Below are positions 34,565-46,199 of a DNA stretch of 64,000 nucleotides, piece by piece. The position numbers and the translations under genes were made by a program. The first letter of the stretch is position 1. Each line of letters begins with the position of its first letter. The notes beneath the pieces were generated by a model that ran no database searches, had not been told where the DNA came from, and was given only the letters and a program-made list of their open reading frames with translations. Source of the DNA: Streptomyces lincolnensis (GTDB taxonomy: Bacteria > Actinomycetota > Actinomycetes > Streptomycetales > Streptomycetaceae); assembly GCF_001685355.1 (NCBI RefSeq), contig NZ_CP016438.1:7254001-7318000 (forward strand), read 5' to 3'.

Positions 34565-35413
34565 GTGTTGACCCAGACCACCTCCCGGGTCCTCGAACCG
34601 AGCGACCTGGACGCCGCGCTCGCCGTCCTGGACCGCGAGCCGGTCGCGAACGCCTTCGTGACGTCGAGGGTCCAGGTCGCCGGCCTCGACCCGTGGCGGC
34701 TCGGCGGCGAGATGTGGGGCTGGTACGAGGACGGCATGCTCACGTCCCTGTGTTACGCCGGCGCCAACCTGGTCCCCATCTGCGCCACCCCGCGCGCCGT
34801 CCGCGCCTTCGCCGACCGCGCCCGCCGGGCCGGCCGCCGCTGCTCCTCGATCGTCGGCCCCGCCGAGTCCGCCGCCCAGCTCTGGCGCCTGTTGGAACCC
34901 AGCTGGGGCCCGGCCCGCGAGGTCCGCTCCCACCAGCCCCTCATGGTCACCGACCGCATGCCCACCGACATCGCCCCGGATCCCTACGTCCGCCGCATCC
35001 GCAAGGACGAGATGGAAACGATCATGCCGGCGTGCGTGGCCATGTTCACCGAGGAGGTCGGGGTCTCCCCGATGGCCGGCGACGGCGGCCTGCTCTACCA
35101 GGCCCGCGTCGCCGAACTCGTCGGTTCCGGCCGCTCCTTCGCCCGCCTCGACGAACACGGCAAGGTCGCCTTCAAGGCCGAGATCGGCGCCGCCACCGAC
35201 CGCGCCTGCCAGATCCAGGGCGTCTGGGTGGCCCCCGAGTACCGGGGCAGGGGCCTGGCCGCCCCCGGCATGGCCGCCGTCCTGCGCTACGCCCTCGCCG
35301 ACGTGGCCCCGGTGGCCAGCCTCTACGTCAACGACTTCAACACGGCGGCGAGAAGGACGTACAGGCGAGTCGGCTTCCAGGAGGTCGGCGCGTTCATGAG
35401 CGTCCTGTTCTGA
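34565..35413 (+). CDS. GNAT acetyltransferase with N-terminal DUF4081-type domain
   Basis: 282 residues. The N-terminal 110 residues (VLEPSDLDAALAVLDREPVANAFV ... LCYAGANLVPICATPRAVRAFA) match a domain seen almost only in actinobacterial acetyltransferases. The C-terminal GNAT fold has the acetyl-CoA loop QGVWVAPEYRGRGLAAPGM and VSLYVND-type strand (SLYVNDFNTAARRTYRRVGF). The start is probably GTG 34565 with GTGAGG 10 nt upstream; TTG at 34568 is possible. A TACAGT box near 34521 could be its -10. The substrate is unknown. It is found next to ispG and proS in this gene order. Confidence 0.85.
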   Translation: MLTQTTSRVLEPSDLDAALAVLDREPVANAFVTSRVQVAGLDPWRLGGEMWGWYEDGMLTSLCYAGANLVPICATPRAVRAFADRARRAGRRCSSIVGPAESAAQLWRLLEPSWGPAREVRSHQPLMVTDRMPTDIAPDPYVRRIRKDEMETIMPACVAMFTEEVGVSPMAGDGGLLYQARVAELVGSGRSFARLDEHGKVAFKAEIGAATDRACQIQGVWVAPEYRGRGLAAPGMAAVLRYALADVAPVASLYVNDFNTAARRTYRRVGFQEVGAFMSVLF

Positions 35414-35489
35414 GCCGGCCCGAGGGCAGCGCCGCCGCGCGGGCGCGACCGGCCCGACCCGCTCCCGGCGGGACGGGCGCACCCCCCTG

Positions 35490-35495
35490 TACGCT
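35490..35495 (+). promoter_or_regulatory. -10-like element of probable leaderless promoter
   Basis: TACGCT ends 6 nt before the ATG at 35502, with no ribosome binding site in between (CCCCGC). Same geometry as at 3494 and 30388. Confidence 0.4.
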
Positions 35496-35501
35496 CCCCG
35501 C

Positions 35502-36032
35502 ATGGACCTCGTCATCGGCCCCCTCGACCTGTCGGCCCACGTGGACGAGGCCCTAGCCGTCCAAGCCATCGCCTTCGGACTGAGCCCCGACGAGGTCGCC
35601 GTCCGCCGCCAGATCGTCCTGCGCCACATGACCCATCCCGGCGCCAGAGCCCTCGGCGCGAGCGTCGGCGGCGCCCTCGTCGGGTTCGTCTACGGCATGC
35701 CCAACGACCGCGCCCACTGGTGGTCCACCGTCGTGGAGCCGTACCTGAGAGCACGCCACTGCGACGACTGGCTGGACGGCTCCTTCGTGATCACCGAGCT
35801 GCACGTCCACCCCCGCCACCAGAACCGCGGCATCGGCCGCTCCCTGATCACCACGATCACCGACGGCGTCGCCGAACCCCGCTCGATCCTCTCCGCGATC
35901 GACACCGACAGCCCGGCCCGCGGCCTCTACCACTCCCTCGGGTACGTGGACCTGGCCCGCCAGGTTCTCTTCCCCAGCGCACCGAAGCCGTACGCGGTGA
36001 TGGGCGCCCCTCTCCCGCTGCGCCGCCGCTAA
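35502..36032 (+). CDS. GNAT family N-acetyltransferase
   Basis: 176 residues, a single GNAT domain. The acetyl-CoA-binding segment is ELHVHPRHQNRGIGRSLITTI (Q/R-x-x-G-x-G/A type, here QNRGIG). C-terminal ARGLYHSLGYVDLARQVLF is the typical last helix-strand. It starts with ATG 35502, likely from a leaderless transcript. It lies 69 bp before proS on the same strand. The acceptor molecule is unknown. Confidence 0.8.
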   Translation: MDLVIGPLDLSAHVDEALAVQAIAFGLSPDEVAVRRQIVLRHMTHPGARALGASVGGALVGFVYGMPNDRAHWWSTVVEPYLRARHCDDWLDGSFVITELHVHPRHQNRGIGRSLITTITDGVAEPRSILSAIDTDSPARGLYHSLGYVDLARQVLFPSAPKPYAVMGAPLPLRRR

Positions 36033-36101
36033 CCGATTTCCACCGTCCCGTACCCCCCGGCTAACCTCCTGCCATCACCTAGATGCAGCAGGAGCAGAAC
36101 C

Positions 36102-37805
36102 ATGGCGAACACCCCGGTCCAGCGCATGTCCCAGTTGATGGCGAAGACGCTGCGCGACGACCCGGCGGACGCCGAGGTCCTCAGCCACAAGCTGCTCGTC
36201 CGCGCCGGCTACGTCCGCCGTACCGCCGCCGGCCTGTGGAGCTGGCTGCCGCTCGGCAAGAAGGTCCTCGCCAACGTGGAGCGCGTCGTGCGTGAGGAGA
36301 TGGACGCCGTCGGCGGCCAGGAGGTGCTGCTCCCCGCGCTGCTGCCGCGTGAGCCCTACGAGGCGACCGGCCGCTGGCAGGAGTACGGCCCCGAGCTGTT
36401 CCGTCTCCAGGACCGCAAGGGCGGCGACTACCTGCTCGGCCCCACCCACGAGGAGATCTTCACCCTGCTGGTGAAGGACCAGGCGTCCTCCTACAAGGAC
36501 CTGCCGGTCATCCTCTACCAGATCCAGAACAAGTACCGTGACGAGGCCCGGCCCCGCGCGGGCGTCCTGCGCGGCCGCGAGTTCCTGATGAAGGACTCGT
36601 ACTCCTTCGACACCGAGGACGAGGGTCTCGCCCAGTCGTACGCCCTGCACCGCGAGGCGTACCAGAAGATCTTCGCGCGCCTGGGCCTGGACTACCGCAT
36701 CTGCGCCGCCACGGCGGGCGCCATGGGCGGCTCCAAGTCGGAGGAGTTCCTCGCCCCGGCCGGCGCCGGCGAGGACACCTTCGCGGACTGCCCGAACTGC
36801 GACTTCGCGGCCAACACCGAGGCGATCACGTATGCGCTGAAGCCGGTGGACGCGGCAGGCGTCCCCGCCGCCGAGGACATCCCGACCCCCGACACCCCGA
36901 CCATCGAGACCCTCGCCGCCTCCCTCGGCGTCCCGGCCTCCGCCACGCTCAAGAACCTCCTGGTGAAGGTCGACGGCGAGATCGTCGCCGTGGGCGTGCC
37001 CGGCGACCGCGAGGTCGACATGGACAAGGTCGAGGCCCACTTCGCCCCGGCCACCGTCGAGATGGTCACCGAGACCGACTTCGCGGGCCGCCCCGACCTG
37101 GTCCGCGGCTACGTCGGCCCGCAGGGCCTGGGCGAGAAGGTGAAGTACATCGCCGACCCGCGGGTCGCCCCCGGCACCGCCTGGATCACCGGCGCCAACA
37201 AGGAGCACACGCACGCCAGGAACGTCGTCGCGGGCCGTGACTTCGAGGCCGACGAGTACGTCGACGTCGTGGTCGTCCAGGAGGGCGACCCCTGTCCCGC
37301 GTGCGGCACCGGCCTCCAGCTGGACCGCGCCATCGAGATCGGCCACATCTTCCAGCTCGGCCGCAAGTACGCCGACGCCCTCAAGCTCGACGTGCTCGGT
37401 CAGCACGGCAAGCCGGTCCGCGTGACCATGGGCTCCTACGGCATCGGCGTCTCCCGCGCGGTCGCCGCCCTCGCCGAGCAGACCGCCGACGACAAGGGTC
37501 TGTGCTGGCCCAAGGAGGTCGCCCCGGCCGACGTGCACGTGGTCGCCGCGGGCAAGGCCCTCCAGACCGAACTGGCCCTCGACGTCTCCGAGAAGCTGCG
37601 CGCCGCCGGCCTCCGCGTCCTGGTCGACGACCGGGCCGGCGTCTCCCCGGGCGTGAAGTTCACGGACTCCGAACTGATCGGCGTACCCCAGATCCTGGTG
37701 GCCGGCCGCCGCGCCGCCGAAGGCGTTCTGGAACTGAAGGACCGCCGCACCGGCGAGCGCGAGGAACTCACGGTGGACGAGGCGATCGCCCGCCTCACCG
37801 CGTAA
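36102..37805 (+). CDS. proS: prolyl-tRNA synthetase (bacterial type)
   Basis: 567 residues. Class II synthetase charging tRNA-Pro. N-terminal catalytic domain with [46 protein letters not shown] (motif 2 region), [11 protein letters not shown] YbaK-type editing insertion is present ([28 protein letters not shown]), so this is the bacterial form that clears misacylated Ala-tRNA-Pro. Motif 3 [15 protein letters not shown] and the anticodon-binding domain ([16 protein letters not shown]) complete it. ATG 36102 is preceded by CAGGAGCAG. Confidence 0.95.
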   Translation: MANTPVQRMSQLMAKTLRDDPADAEVLSHKLLVRAGYVRRTAAGLWSWLPLGKKVLANVERVVREEMDAVGGQEVLLPALLPREPYEATGRWQEYGPELFRLQDRKGGDYLLGPTHEEIFTLLVKDQASSYKDLPVILYQIQNKYRDEARPRAGVLRGREFLMKDSYSFDTEDEGLAQSYALHREAYQKIFARLGLDYRICAATAGAMGGSKSEEFLAPAGAGEDTFADCPNCDFAANTEAITYALKPVDAAGVPAAEDIPTPDTPTIETLAASLGVPASATLKNLLVKVDGEIVAVGVPGDREVDMDKVEAHFAPATVEMVTETDFAGRPDLVRGYVGPQGLGEKVKYIADPRVAPGTAWITGANKEHTHARNVVAGRDFEADEYVDVVVVQEGDPCPACGTGLQLDRAIEIGHIFQLGRKYADALKLDVLGQHGKPVRVTMGSYGIGVSRAVAALAEQTADDKGLCWPKEVAPADVHVVAAGKALQTELALDVSEKLRAAGLRVLVDDRAGVSPGVKFTDSELIGVPQILVAGRRAAEGVLELKDRRTGEREELTVDEAIARLTA

Positions 37806-37820
37806 AGAAGCATCCGGGCA

Positions 37821-37930
37821 GGGGGCTGGTCGTCACAACACAGGGTCGGCCGGCCCACCTGAGGGGCGCGGGGCTGTGTCGATTTGCGGCTCCGCCGCGC
37901 GGGCGCGACCAGCCCCCACCAGCCCGCAGA
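37821..37930. repeat. dispersed intergenic repeat with 12-bp inverted ends
   Basis: GGGGGCTGGTCG at 37821-37832 pairs perfectly with CGACCAGCCCCC at 37906-37917. The interior has GAGGGGCGCGGGG (inverse of the core in the repeats at 12031 and 34330), GTGTCGATTTGCGGCTCCGC and CGCGCGGGCGCG. It lies between the convergent proS and the operon ending at 37943 and probably also acts as a two-way terminator. Confidence 0.65.
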
Positions 37931-37942
37931 CGACACACCACC

Positions 37943-38863
37943 TCATAGCCACCCCGCAAACTCCAACAGCAACTCCCCATCCTTCGGCCGCCCCACCCGG
38001 AGGGCGCGCACCCCCGACTCCACGGCCCGGAACAACGTCCACCCCCGCAGCCGCTCCTGATCGACGTCCAACGACTCGGCGAGCCGCTTCACCCGCCGCC
38101 GCGTGGTCGCCGCCCCCGAGGGCGAGGCGATCAGATCCTCCACCCGGTCCCGCACCAGCCGGGCCAGATCGAACGCGCACTCCCCGACCACCGGATCCGG
38201 CCCCACGGCGAGCCACGGCATCCGCTCCCCGGCCAGCACCTTGCTCTGCCGGAACGTCCCGTGCAGCAACCGCTGTTCGGGCGGCGCGGCCACCAGCTCC
38301 TCCCGCGCGGCGAGAGCCGCGTCCACCAGCCCCGCCACCTCCGCGGAAGCGCCCCGCATCACCGCGGCCTGCCGCGCGGTCCGCTCGGCCACCGTCTCGA
38401 AGACGTGGTCGCCGGGCGGCTCCACCCACAGCCGCCGCAAGGTCCCCGCCGCCTCCAGGAGTGCCTTCGCCTCCGGCAGCGACCGCACGGACACATCCGG
38501 GTGCAGCCGCTCCAGGACCAGCACACCCTCGGTCACGGCGGGCTCCAGCAGCTGTACGGCACCCAGCCCGCCCCAGTGCGCGAGCGCCGCCCGCTCGCTC
38601 TCCGGCCGGGCCCGCGGCGGCGCCAGCTTCAGCACCGCGGGCGTCCCGTCGGGCCGCCGCACCAGCATCACCAGGCTGCTGCGCCCGCCGGGCACCTGCA
38701 CCCGCTCCACGGCCAGCTCGCGTGATGCCACGGCCCGTTCGACCGCCTCGGGCAGCCTCTCCAACCAGCCGTCACCGTCCGGTGCGCTCTCCCCGAGCGC
38801 CCTGACCAGCCGCCGCGGCGGTTCGAAAGCCATGCGCGAGTCGTTTCCTTCCGTACGGGTCAC
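37943..38863 (-). CDS. aminoglycoside-phosphotransferase-like protein with degenerate catalytic loop
   Basis: 306 residues. The overall layout follows the APH(6)/hydroxyurea-phosphotransferase group: SSLVMLVRRPDGTPAVLKLAPP (ATP lobe, Lys present), VLVLERLHPDVSVRSL (hinge). The catalytic loop, normally HGDLHxxNVL, is HGTFRQSKVL, so the Asp base is Thr. The metal-binding IDPxG region reads VGPDPVVGECAFDLARLVRD. A normal phosphotransferase mechanism is doubtful, and it may be a pseudo-kinase. GTG 38863 overlaps the stop of the ferritin-like gene by 4 bp; ATG at 38833 is an alternative start. It is the last gene of a three-gene operon. Confidence 0.75.
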   Translation of the reverse strand: MTRTEGNDSRMAFEPPRRLVRALGESAPDGDGWLERLPEAVERAVASRELAVERVQVPGGRSSLVMLVRRPDGTPAVLKLAPPRARPESERAALAHWGGLGAVQLLEPAVTEGVLVLERLHPDVSVRSLPEAKALLEAAGTLRRLWVEPPGDHVFETVAERTARQAAVMRGASAEVAGLVDAALAAREELVAAPPEQRLLHGTFRQSKVLAGERMPWLAVGPDPVVGECAFDLARLVRDRVEDLIASPSGAATTRRRVKRLAESLDVDQERLRGWTLFRAVESGVRALRVGRPKDGELLLEFAGWL

Positions 38864-39312
38864 TCCGTGGGCGTCGCCGACGCCGATGCCCCGCCGGCCA
38901 GCTCGGCGAGCCCAGGGAAGGCTACGCTCTCGCCGTTCCAGCGCACCGCCCGCACCGCCGCCTCCCGCAGCGCCTGGGCAGCCGTGCCCTGCCGCCCGCC
39001 GGTGGCCGCCCGCACCAGATCGGAGTACACACCGGCCACCCGGTCCTCCAGTTGGGCGGCGAGCCGCACCGCGGCGGCCGAGTCCGGCACCGGGAAGGGC
39101 AGCGCGTACGCCGCGTCGGCGGCCACCGGCCTGCCCCCCAGGTCCCGCACCGCACGCACCAGGGCGTCCCGCCGGGCCCGATGGGCGTCGTAGGCCGCGC
39201 GGGCCTCCGTACGACGGTCCTCGCGGATCCGTCCGCCGACGACGCCGTAGCCGTAGACGGCGGCGTGCTCGGCGGCCAGCGCCTTCTGCAGGGCTTCCAG
39301 CTCCTCGCTCAC
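38860..39312 (-). CDS. ferritin-like domain protein (DUF4439 type)
   Basis: 150 residues, all helical. LQKALAAEHAAVYGYGVVGGRI gives a ferritin-like first helix with Glu and His placed as possible ligands. ARAAYDAHRARRDALVRAV and LAAQLEDRVAGVYSDLVRAA are the next helices. No signal peptide. GTG 39312 overlaps the stop of the lipoprotein gene by 4 bp, and its own stop overlaps the APH-like gene by 4 bp, so all three are translationally coupled. A much longer open frame upstream is rejected since it lies across the lipoprotein gene. Function unknown; no full di-iron ligand set can be confirmed by eye. Confidence 0.8.
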   Translation of the reverse strand: MSEELEALQKALAAEHAAVYGYGVVGGRIREDRRTEARAAYDAHRARRDALVRAVRDLGGRPVAADAAYALPFPVPDSAAAVRLAAQLEDRVAGVYSDLVRAATGGRQGTAAQALREAAVRAVRWNGESVAFPGLAELAGGASASATPTE

Positions 39313-39848
39313 CTGGCCCCCTCGGTCAGCAGATACGCGTGCACCGCGCCGGCCGCCGCCACCGAGGCCAGCAGCCGCGCCAACTCGCCCTCCACGCCGA
39401 GCAGGGCCTTCGCCCGCCGGTCCGCGAGCGCCCGCTCGGCGGCGGCCAGCTCGGCCACGGCGTCCTTCTCGCTCCCGGGAACCGCGGGGGGCGCGGAGGC
39501 CGAGGGGGAAGGGGAGGAGGCAGACGGGGGAGGGGAGGAGGCGGACGGTTTCCCGACACCCCCGAGGGCCTCCGTGTGCCGTACGACCTCCGCCCGCAGC
39601 GGTTCCAGCCGCTCCGCCAGCGTGGGATACGCGCCGAGGACGGCGTCGTACCGCTCGGCCAGCCCCTGGCTGTCCCGGGCCGCCCGCACCCGTGTCTGCT
39701 CGGTGACCGACGGACTGCCGCCGGTGCCCTCCTCGGACTCCCCGGACCCGGCGGAGCAGCCCGCCACAAGGACGCCCCCGGCGACCGAGGCGAGCAGGGT
39801 TCTTCGGCGCGGCCCCGAGGGGAAGCGCGGCGGTGGGGGGTACGGCAC
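39309..39848 (-). CDS. putative lipoprotein
   Basis: 179 residues. N-terminal [22 protein letters not shown] has two arginines, a hydrophobic core and a lipobox (LVAGC), so it is an exported lipid-anchored protein, perhaps by Tat. The mature part has two helical stretches ([17 protein letters not shown] and [22 protein letters not shown]) joined by a Ser/Pro-rich linker. It does not match a family I know. It opens the lipoprotein/ferritin-like/APH-like operon, which is transcribed away from rimP. Confidence 0.75.
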   Translation of the reverse strand: MPYPPPPRFPSGPRRRTLLASVAGGVLVAGCSAGSGESEEGTGGSPSVTEQTRVRAARDSQGLAERYDAVLGAYPTLAERLEPLRAEVVRHTEALGGVGKPSASSPPPSASSPSPSASAPPAVPGSEKDAVAELAAAERALADRRAKALLGVEGELARLLASVAAAGAVHAYLLTEGAR

Positions 39849-40003
39849 GGCAGACGTCCTCGGGAGATTCGTACGAACGGACAGCGCAGGTGATCACGGT
39901 ACCCGCGCATCCGACCGCCCTCGCGGCAACCCACCCGGGGGCGGCGGGAACCGAGCTCCCGGGCGTCACCTGGACGGCAACACCCCCTGGGACCGGATAC
40001 CCT

Positions 40004-40032
40004 TTGACCAGACACGCGACCTTCCCACAACA
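40004..40032 (+). promoter_or_regulatory. possible promoter of the rimP-nusA operon
   Basis: TTGACC at 40004-40009, 17-nt spacer, ACAACA at 40027-40032, 27 bp before the rimP start. The -35 is good and the -10 poor, so this is tentative. The rest of the 210-bp divergent gap 39849-40058 shows nothing else clear. Confidence 0.25.
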
Positions 40033-40058
40033 GCACACGCGGCCGAGGAGTCACCCGG

Positions 40059-40586
40059 ATGAGCACCACCCAGAGCGAGAGGCTTCGAGAACTTCTGGAA
40101 CCGCTCGTCAGCTCACAGGGCCTGGATCTCGAAGAGATCGCGGTGGACTCGGTCGGACGCAAGCGTGTGCTGCGCGTCGTCGTCGACTCCGACACCGGAG
40201 CGGACCTGGACCGGATCGCCGATGTGAGCCGTGCGCTCTCGGCGAAGCTCGACGAGACGGACGCGATGGGCCAGGGGGAGTACACCCTGGAGGTCGGCAC
40301 CCCGGGCGCGGAGCGCCTCCTCAAGGAGCACCGGCACTACGCGCGAGCCGTGGACCGGCTGGTCAAGTTCCAGCTGCACGACGGCGAGGAACTCACCGCC
40401 AGGATCCTCACGGTCGACGAGGACGGTCTCGACGTCGAGGTGCCCGGAGTCAAGGGCCGCAAGCCCACCGCACGCAGACTCGCCTTCGCGGACATCGACC
40501 GGGCACGGGTCCAGGTCGAGTTCAACCGCAAGGACAAGCAGGACAGGCAGGACGAGAAGGACATGACGGAAGAGGAGGAGGCGTAG
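40059..40586 (+). CDS. rimP: ribosome maturation factor RimP
   Basis: 175 residues. Needed for 30S subunit maturation. N-terminal domain with [37 protein letters not shown] and [41 protein letters not shown], then the small C-terminal SH3-like barrel. The tail (about 15 residues, [18 protein letters not shown]) is highly charged. Start ATG 40059 with GAGGAG upstream. Its stop is 2 bp before nusA, as in the classic rimP-nusA-infB operon. Confidence 0.95.
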   Translation: MSTTQSERLRELLEPLVSSQGLDLEEIAVDSVGRKRVLRVVVDSDTGADLDRIADVSRALSAKLDETDAMGQGEYTLEVGTPGAERLLKEHRHYARAVDRLVKFQLHDGEELTARILTVDEDGLDVEVPGVKGRKPTARRLAFADIDRARVQVEFNRKDKQDRQDEKDMTEEEEA

Positions 40587-40588
40587 CC

Positions 40589-41575
40589 GTGGACATCGAC
40601 ATGAGTGCCCTGCGGGGCTTGGTACGGGAGAAGGAGATCTCCTTCCCCCTGCTGGTCGAGGCGATCGAGTCGGCCCTCCTCATCGCCTACCACCGCACCG
40701 AGGGAAGCCGCCGACACGCGCGCGTGGAGCTCAACCGGGAGACCGGCCACGTGACGGTGTGGGCGAAGGAGGACCCCGAGGACCTCGAAGAGGGCCAGGA
40801 GGCCCGGGAGTTCGACGACACCCCGTCCGGTTTCGGCCGGATCGCCGCCACCACCGCCAAGCAGGTCATCCTCCAGCGGCTGCGCGACGCCGAGGACGAC
40901 GCGACGCTCGGCGAGTACGCGGGCCGTGAGGGCGACATCGTCACCGGTGTGGTCCAGCAGGGCCGCGACCCGAAGAACGTGCTCGTGGACATCGGCAAGC
41001 TGGAGGCCATCCTGCCGGTGCAGGAGCAGGTCCCCGGCGAGACGTACCCGCACGGGATGCGCCTGCGCTCGTACGTCGTACGGGTGGCGAAGGGCGTCCG
41101 CGGTCCCTCGGTCACCCTGTCCCGCACACATCCCAATCTGGTGAAGAAGCTCTTCGCGCTGGAGGTGCCGGAGATCGCCGACGGATCCGTCGAGATCGCC
41201 GCCATCGCCCGTGAGGCCGGTCACCGTACGAAGATCGCCGTCCGGTCCACACGCTCCGGTCTGAACGCCAAGGGCGCCTGCATCGGCCCCATGGGCGGCC
41301 GGGTGCGCAATGTCATGGGCGAGCTGAACGGTGAGAAGATCGACATCGTCGACTGGTCGGACGACCCGGCCGAGATGGTGGCGAACGCGCTCTCACCGGC
41401 CCGGGTCTCCAAGGTGGAGGTCGTGGACATGGCGGCCCGGTCCGCCCGGGTGACCGTCCCCGACTACCAGCTGTCGCTGGCGATCGGCAAGGAAGGGCAG
41501 AACGCCCGTCTCGCGGCCCGTCTCACGGGCTGGCGGATCGACATCCGACCGGACACCGAGCAGCCGGCCGAATGA
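40589..41575 (+). CDS. nusA: transcription termination/antitermination protein NusA
   Basis: 328 residues, the short actinobacterial form without the C-terminal acidic repeats. N-terminal RNA-polymerase-binding domain ([23 protein letters not shown]), S1 domain ([29 protein letters not shown]) and two KH domains ([56 protein letters not shown]). GTG 40589 is chosen since it follows GAGGAGG at good distance and the domain begins there. It acts on RNA polymerase pausing and termination. Confidence 0.95.
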   Translation: MDIDMSALRGLVREKEISFPLLVEAIESALLIAYHRTEGSRRHARVELNRETGHVTVWAKEDPEDLEEGQEAREFDDTPSGFGRIAATTAKQVILQRLRDAEDDATLGEYAGREGDIVTGVVQQGRDPKNVLVDIGKLEAILPVQEQVPGETYPHGMRLRSYVVRVAKGVRGPSVTLSRTHPNLVKKLFALEVPEIADGSVEIAAIAREAGHRTKIAVRSTRSGLNAKGACIGPMGGRVRNVMGELNGEKIDIVDWSDDPAEMVANALSPARVSKVEVVDMAARSARVTVPDYQLSLAIGKEGQNARLAARLTGWRIDIRPDTEQPAE

Positions 41576-41690
41576 GGCAGGTGCGGCGGCGGAGGAATAG
41601 ATCCAAGCCGCACGCCGCTTAGATCACGACAACAGCCGTTCGATTCTTGCCCCAAAGGGGTGAGGTCGGTACGGGGAGGTAGACTTAAGA

Positions 41691-41969
41691 GTGTCTGGCC
41701 GGACGCACGCCCGAGCATGCCCTGAGCGCACCTGTGTGGGGTGCCGGGAGCGAGCGGCCAAGAAGGACTTGCTGCGGATCGTGGCGGTCGAGGGCGAATG
41801 CGTCCCCGATGATCGCGGTACGCTGCCCGGCCGGGGTGCTTACGTGCACCCCGCCCTGGTCTGTTTCGATCTGGCGGTACGCCGTCGGGCGTTCCCAAGG
41901 GCGTTGCGCGCCCCGGGAGCGCTGGACACAAAGGCGTTGCGTCTCTATGTCGAGCAGGCAACACCGTAA
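41691..41969 (+). CDS. YlxR family RNA-binding protein
   Basis: 92 residues. The YlxR signature is complete: RTCVGCRERAAKKDLLRIV near the N-terminus and GRGAYVHP in the middle. YlxR proteins are small nucleic-acid-binding proteins nearly always encoded between nusA and infB. GTG 41691 follows GGGGAGG with a 10-nt spacer. The gap after nusA (115 bp) has no evident terminator. Confidence 0.9.
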   Translation: MSGRTHARACPERTCVGCRERAAKKDLLRIVAVEGECVPDDRGTLPGRGAYVHPALVCFDLAVRRRAFPRALRAPGALDTKALRLYVEQATP

Positions 41970-42033
41970 GAAGCGTCGTGCGGAACCCCCGTGCGGCCCA
42001 GGTACCCCGCGAGTTGGAAGTAGGTCGAGATTG

Positions 42034-42066
42034 CGATGAGCACTCGATGAGCACGCGATGAGTACG
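42034..42066 (+). repeat. three tandem 11-nt repeats in infB leader
   Basis: CGATGAGCACT, CGATGAGCACG and CGATGAGTACG follow each other without gaps, 51 bp before the infB start. Each unit holds an ATG that is quickly followed by a stop (ATGAG). They may be a small regulatory leader or a simple slippage repeat. Confidence 0.6.
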
Positions 42067-42116
42067 CCCATGAAGTAGCGACGGTCCGGACGCAACCCGG
42101 ACCTAAAAGGAGCGAA

Positions 42117-45272
<3,156 letters not shown>

Positions 45273-45290
45273 CCGTCACAGCACGCGATC

Positions 45291-45340
45291 GGGGCCGGTC
45301 GGCGGGGAAGTTCCTCAGGGAATTTCCGTCGATCGGCCCC
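45291..45340 (+). terminator. hairpin after infB
   Basis: GGGGCCGGTCGGCGG (45291-45305) pairs with CCGTCGATCGGCCCC (45326-45340) over 15 bp with two G-U pairs. The 20-nt loop may form a smaller inner stem. It starts 18 bp after the infB stop and probably ends or weakens the infB transcript. Confidence 0.65.
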
Positions 45341-45420
45341 GGCCGTTGCGTGTACGGTTCCTGTATCGGCGTCGAAGCGTGGCGCCCGTACCCCGAACCG
45401 GCGGGACATCCGGACAACAC

Positions 45421-45714
45421 ATGTATGTGGGGACTCTGTCCTTCGACCTGCTCCTCGGCGACGTCCACTCGCTGAAGGAGAAACGCTCTCTCGTCCGTCC
45501 GATCGTGGCCGAGCTCCAGCGCAAGTACCCGGTGAGTGTGGCGGAGACGGGCAGCCAGAACCTGCACCGCAGAGCGGAGATCGGGCTCGCGGTGGTCTCC
45601 GGGGACACGGGCCATCTCACCGACGTACTGGACCGCTGCGAGCGGATGGTCGCCGGTCGGCCCGAGGTGGAACTGCTCTCGGTTCGACGCAGACTCCACA
45701 GCGACGAAGACTGA
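45421..45714 (+). CDS. DUF503 (YlxP-like) protein
   Basis: 97 residues. MYVGTLSFDLLLGDVHSLKEKRSLVRPI with the conserved SLKEKR motif, then VSVAETGSQNLHRRAEIGLAVVSGD, identifies the DUF503/YlxP family of small ferredoxin-fold proteins, which are usually encoded between infB and rbfA. The ATG at 45421 gives the full domain. The ribosome binding site is weak. The exact role is not established; a link to ribosome assembly is inferred from the conserved neighbours. Confidence 0.88.
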   Translation: MYVGTLSFDLLLGDVHSLKEKRSLVRPIVAELQRKYPVSVAETGSQNLHRRAEIGLAVVSGDTGHLTDVLDRCERMVAGRPEVELLSVRRRLHSDED

Positions 45715-45746
45715 AGCAAGAGATAAGTACTTAAGGAGACGGACCA

Positions 45747-46199
45747 GTGGCCGACAACGCGCGCGCCAAGAGGCTGGCGGACCTCATCCGAGAGGTGGTG
45801 GCCCAGAAGCTGCTGCGCGGGATCAAGGACCCGCGGCTCGGCTCACACGTCACCATCACGGACACCCGGGTCACGGGTGACCTGCGGGAGGCGACCGTCT
45901 TCTACACGGTGTACGGGGGCGACGAGGAGCGGGCGGCCGCGGCCGCCGGACTGGAGAGCGCCAAGGGCGTGCTCCGCTCCGCGGTGGGGGCGGCGGCGGG
46001 TGTGAAGTTCACCCCGACGCTGACCTTCGTGGCCGACGCGCTGCCCGACACCGCCAAGACCATCGACGACCTCCTCGACAAGGCCCGCCAGTCGGACGAG
46101 AAGGTGCGCGAGGTCTCGGCCGGTGCCAAGTACGCCGGCGAGGCCGACCCGTACCGGAAGCCGGGCGACGAGGACGAGACGGACGACGCCGCCGAATGA
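45747..46199 (+). CDS. rbfA: 30S ribosome-binding factor RbfA
   Basis: 150 residues. KH-like fold protein for late 16S rRNA maturation. RAKRLADLIREVVAQKLLRGIKDPRLG and VTITDTRVTGDLREATVFYTVYG are the conserved strands and helices, and LTFVADALPDTAKTIDDLLDKAR ends the domain. The acidic tail of about 40 residues is common in actinobacteria. GTG 45747 follows AAGGAGACGG. It overlaps truB by 4 bp (ATGA). Confidence 0.95.
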   Translation: MADNARAKRLADLIREVVAQKLLRGIKDPRLGSHVTITDTRVTGDLREATVFYTVYGGDEERAAAAAGLESAKGVLRSAVGAAAGVKFTPTLTFVADALPDTAKTIDDLLDKARQSDEKVREVSAGAKYAGEADPYRKPGDEDETDDAAE

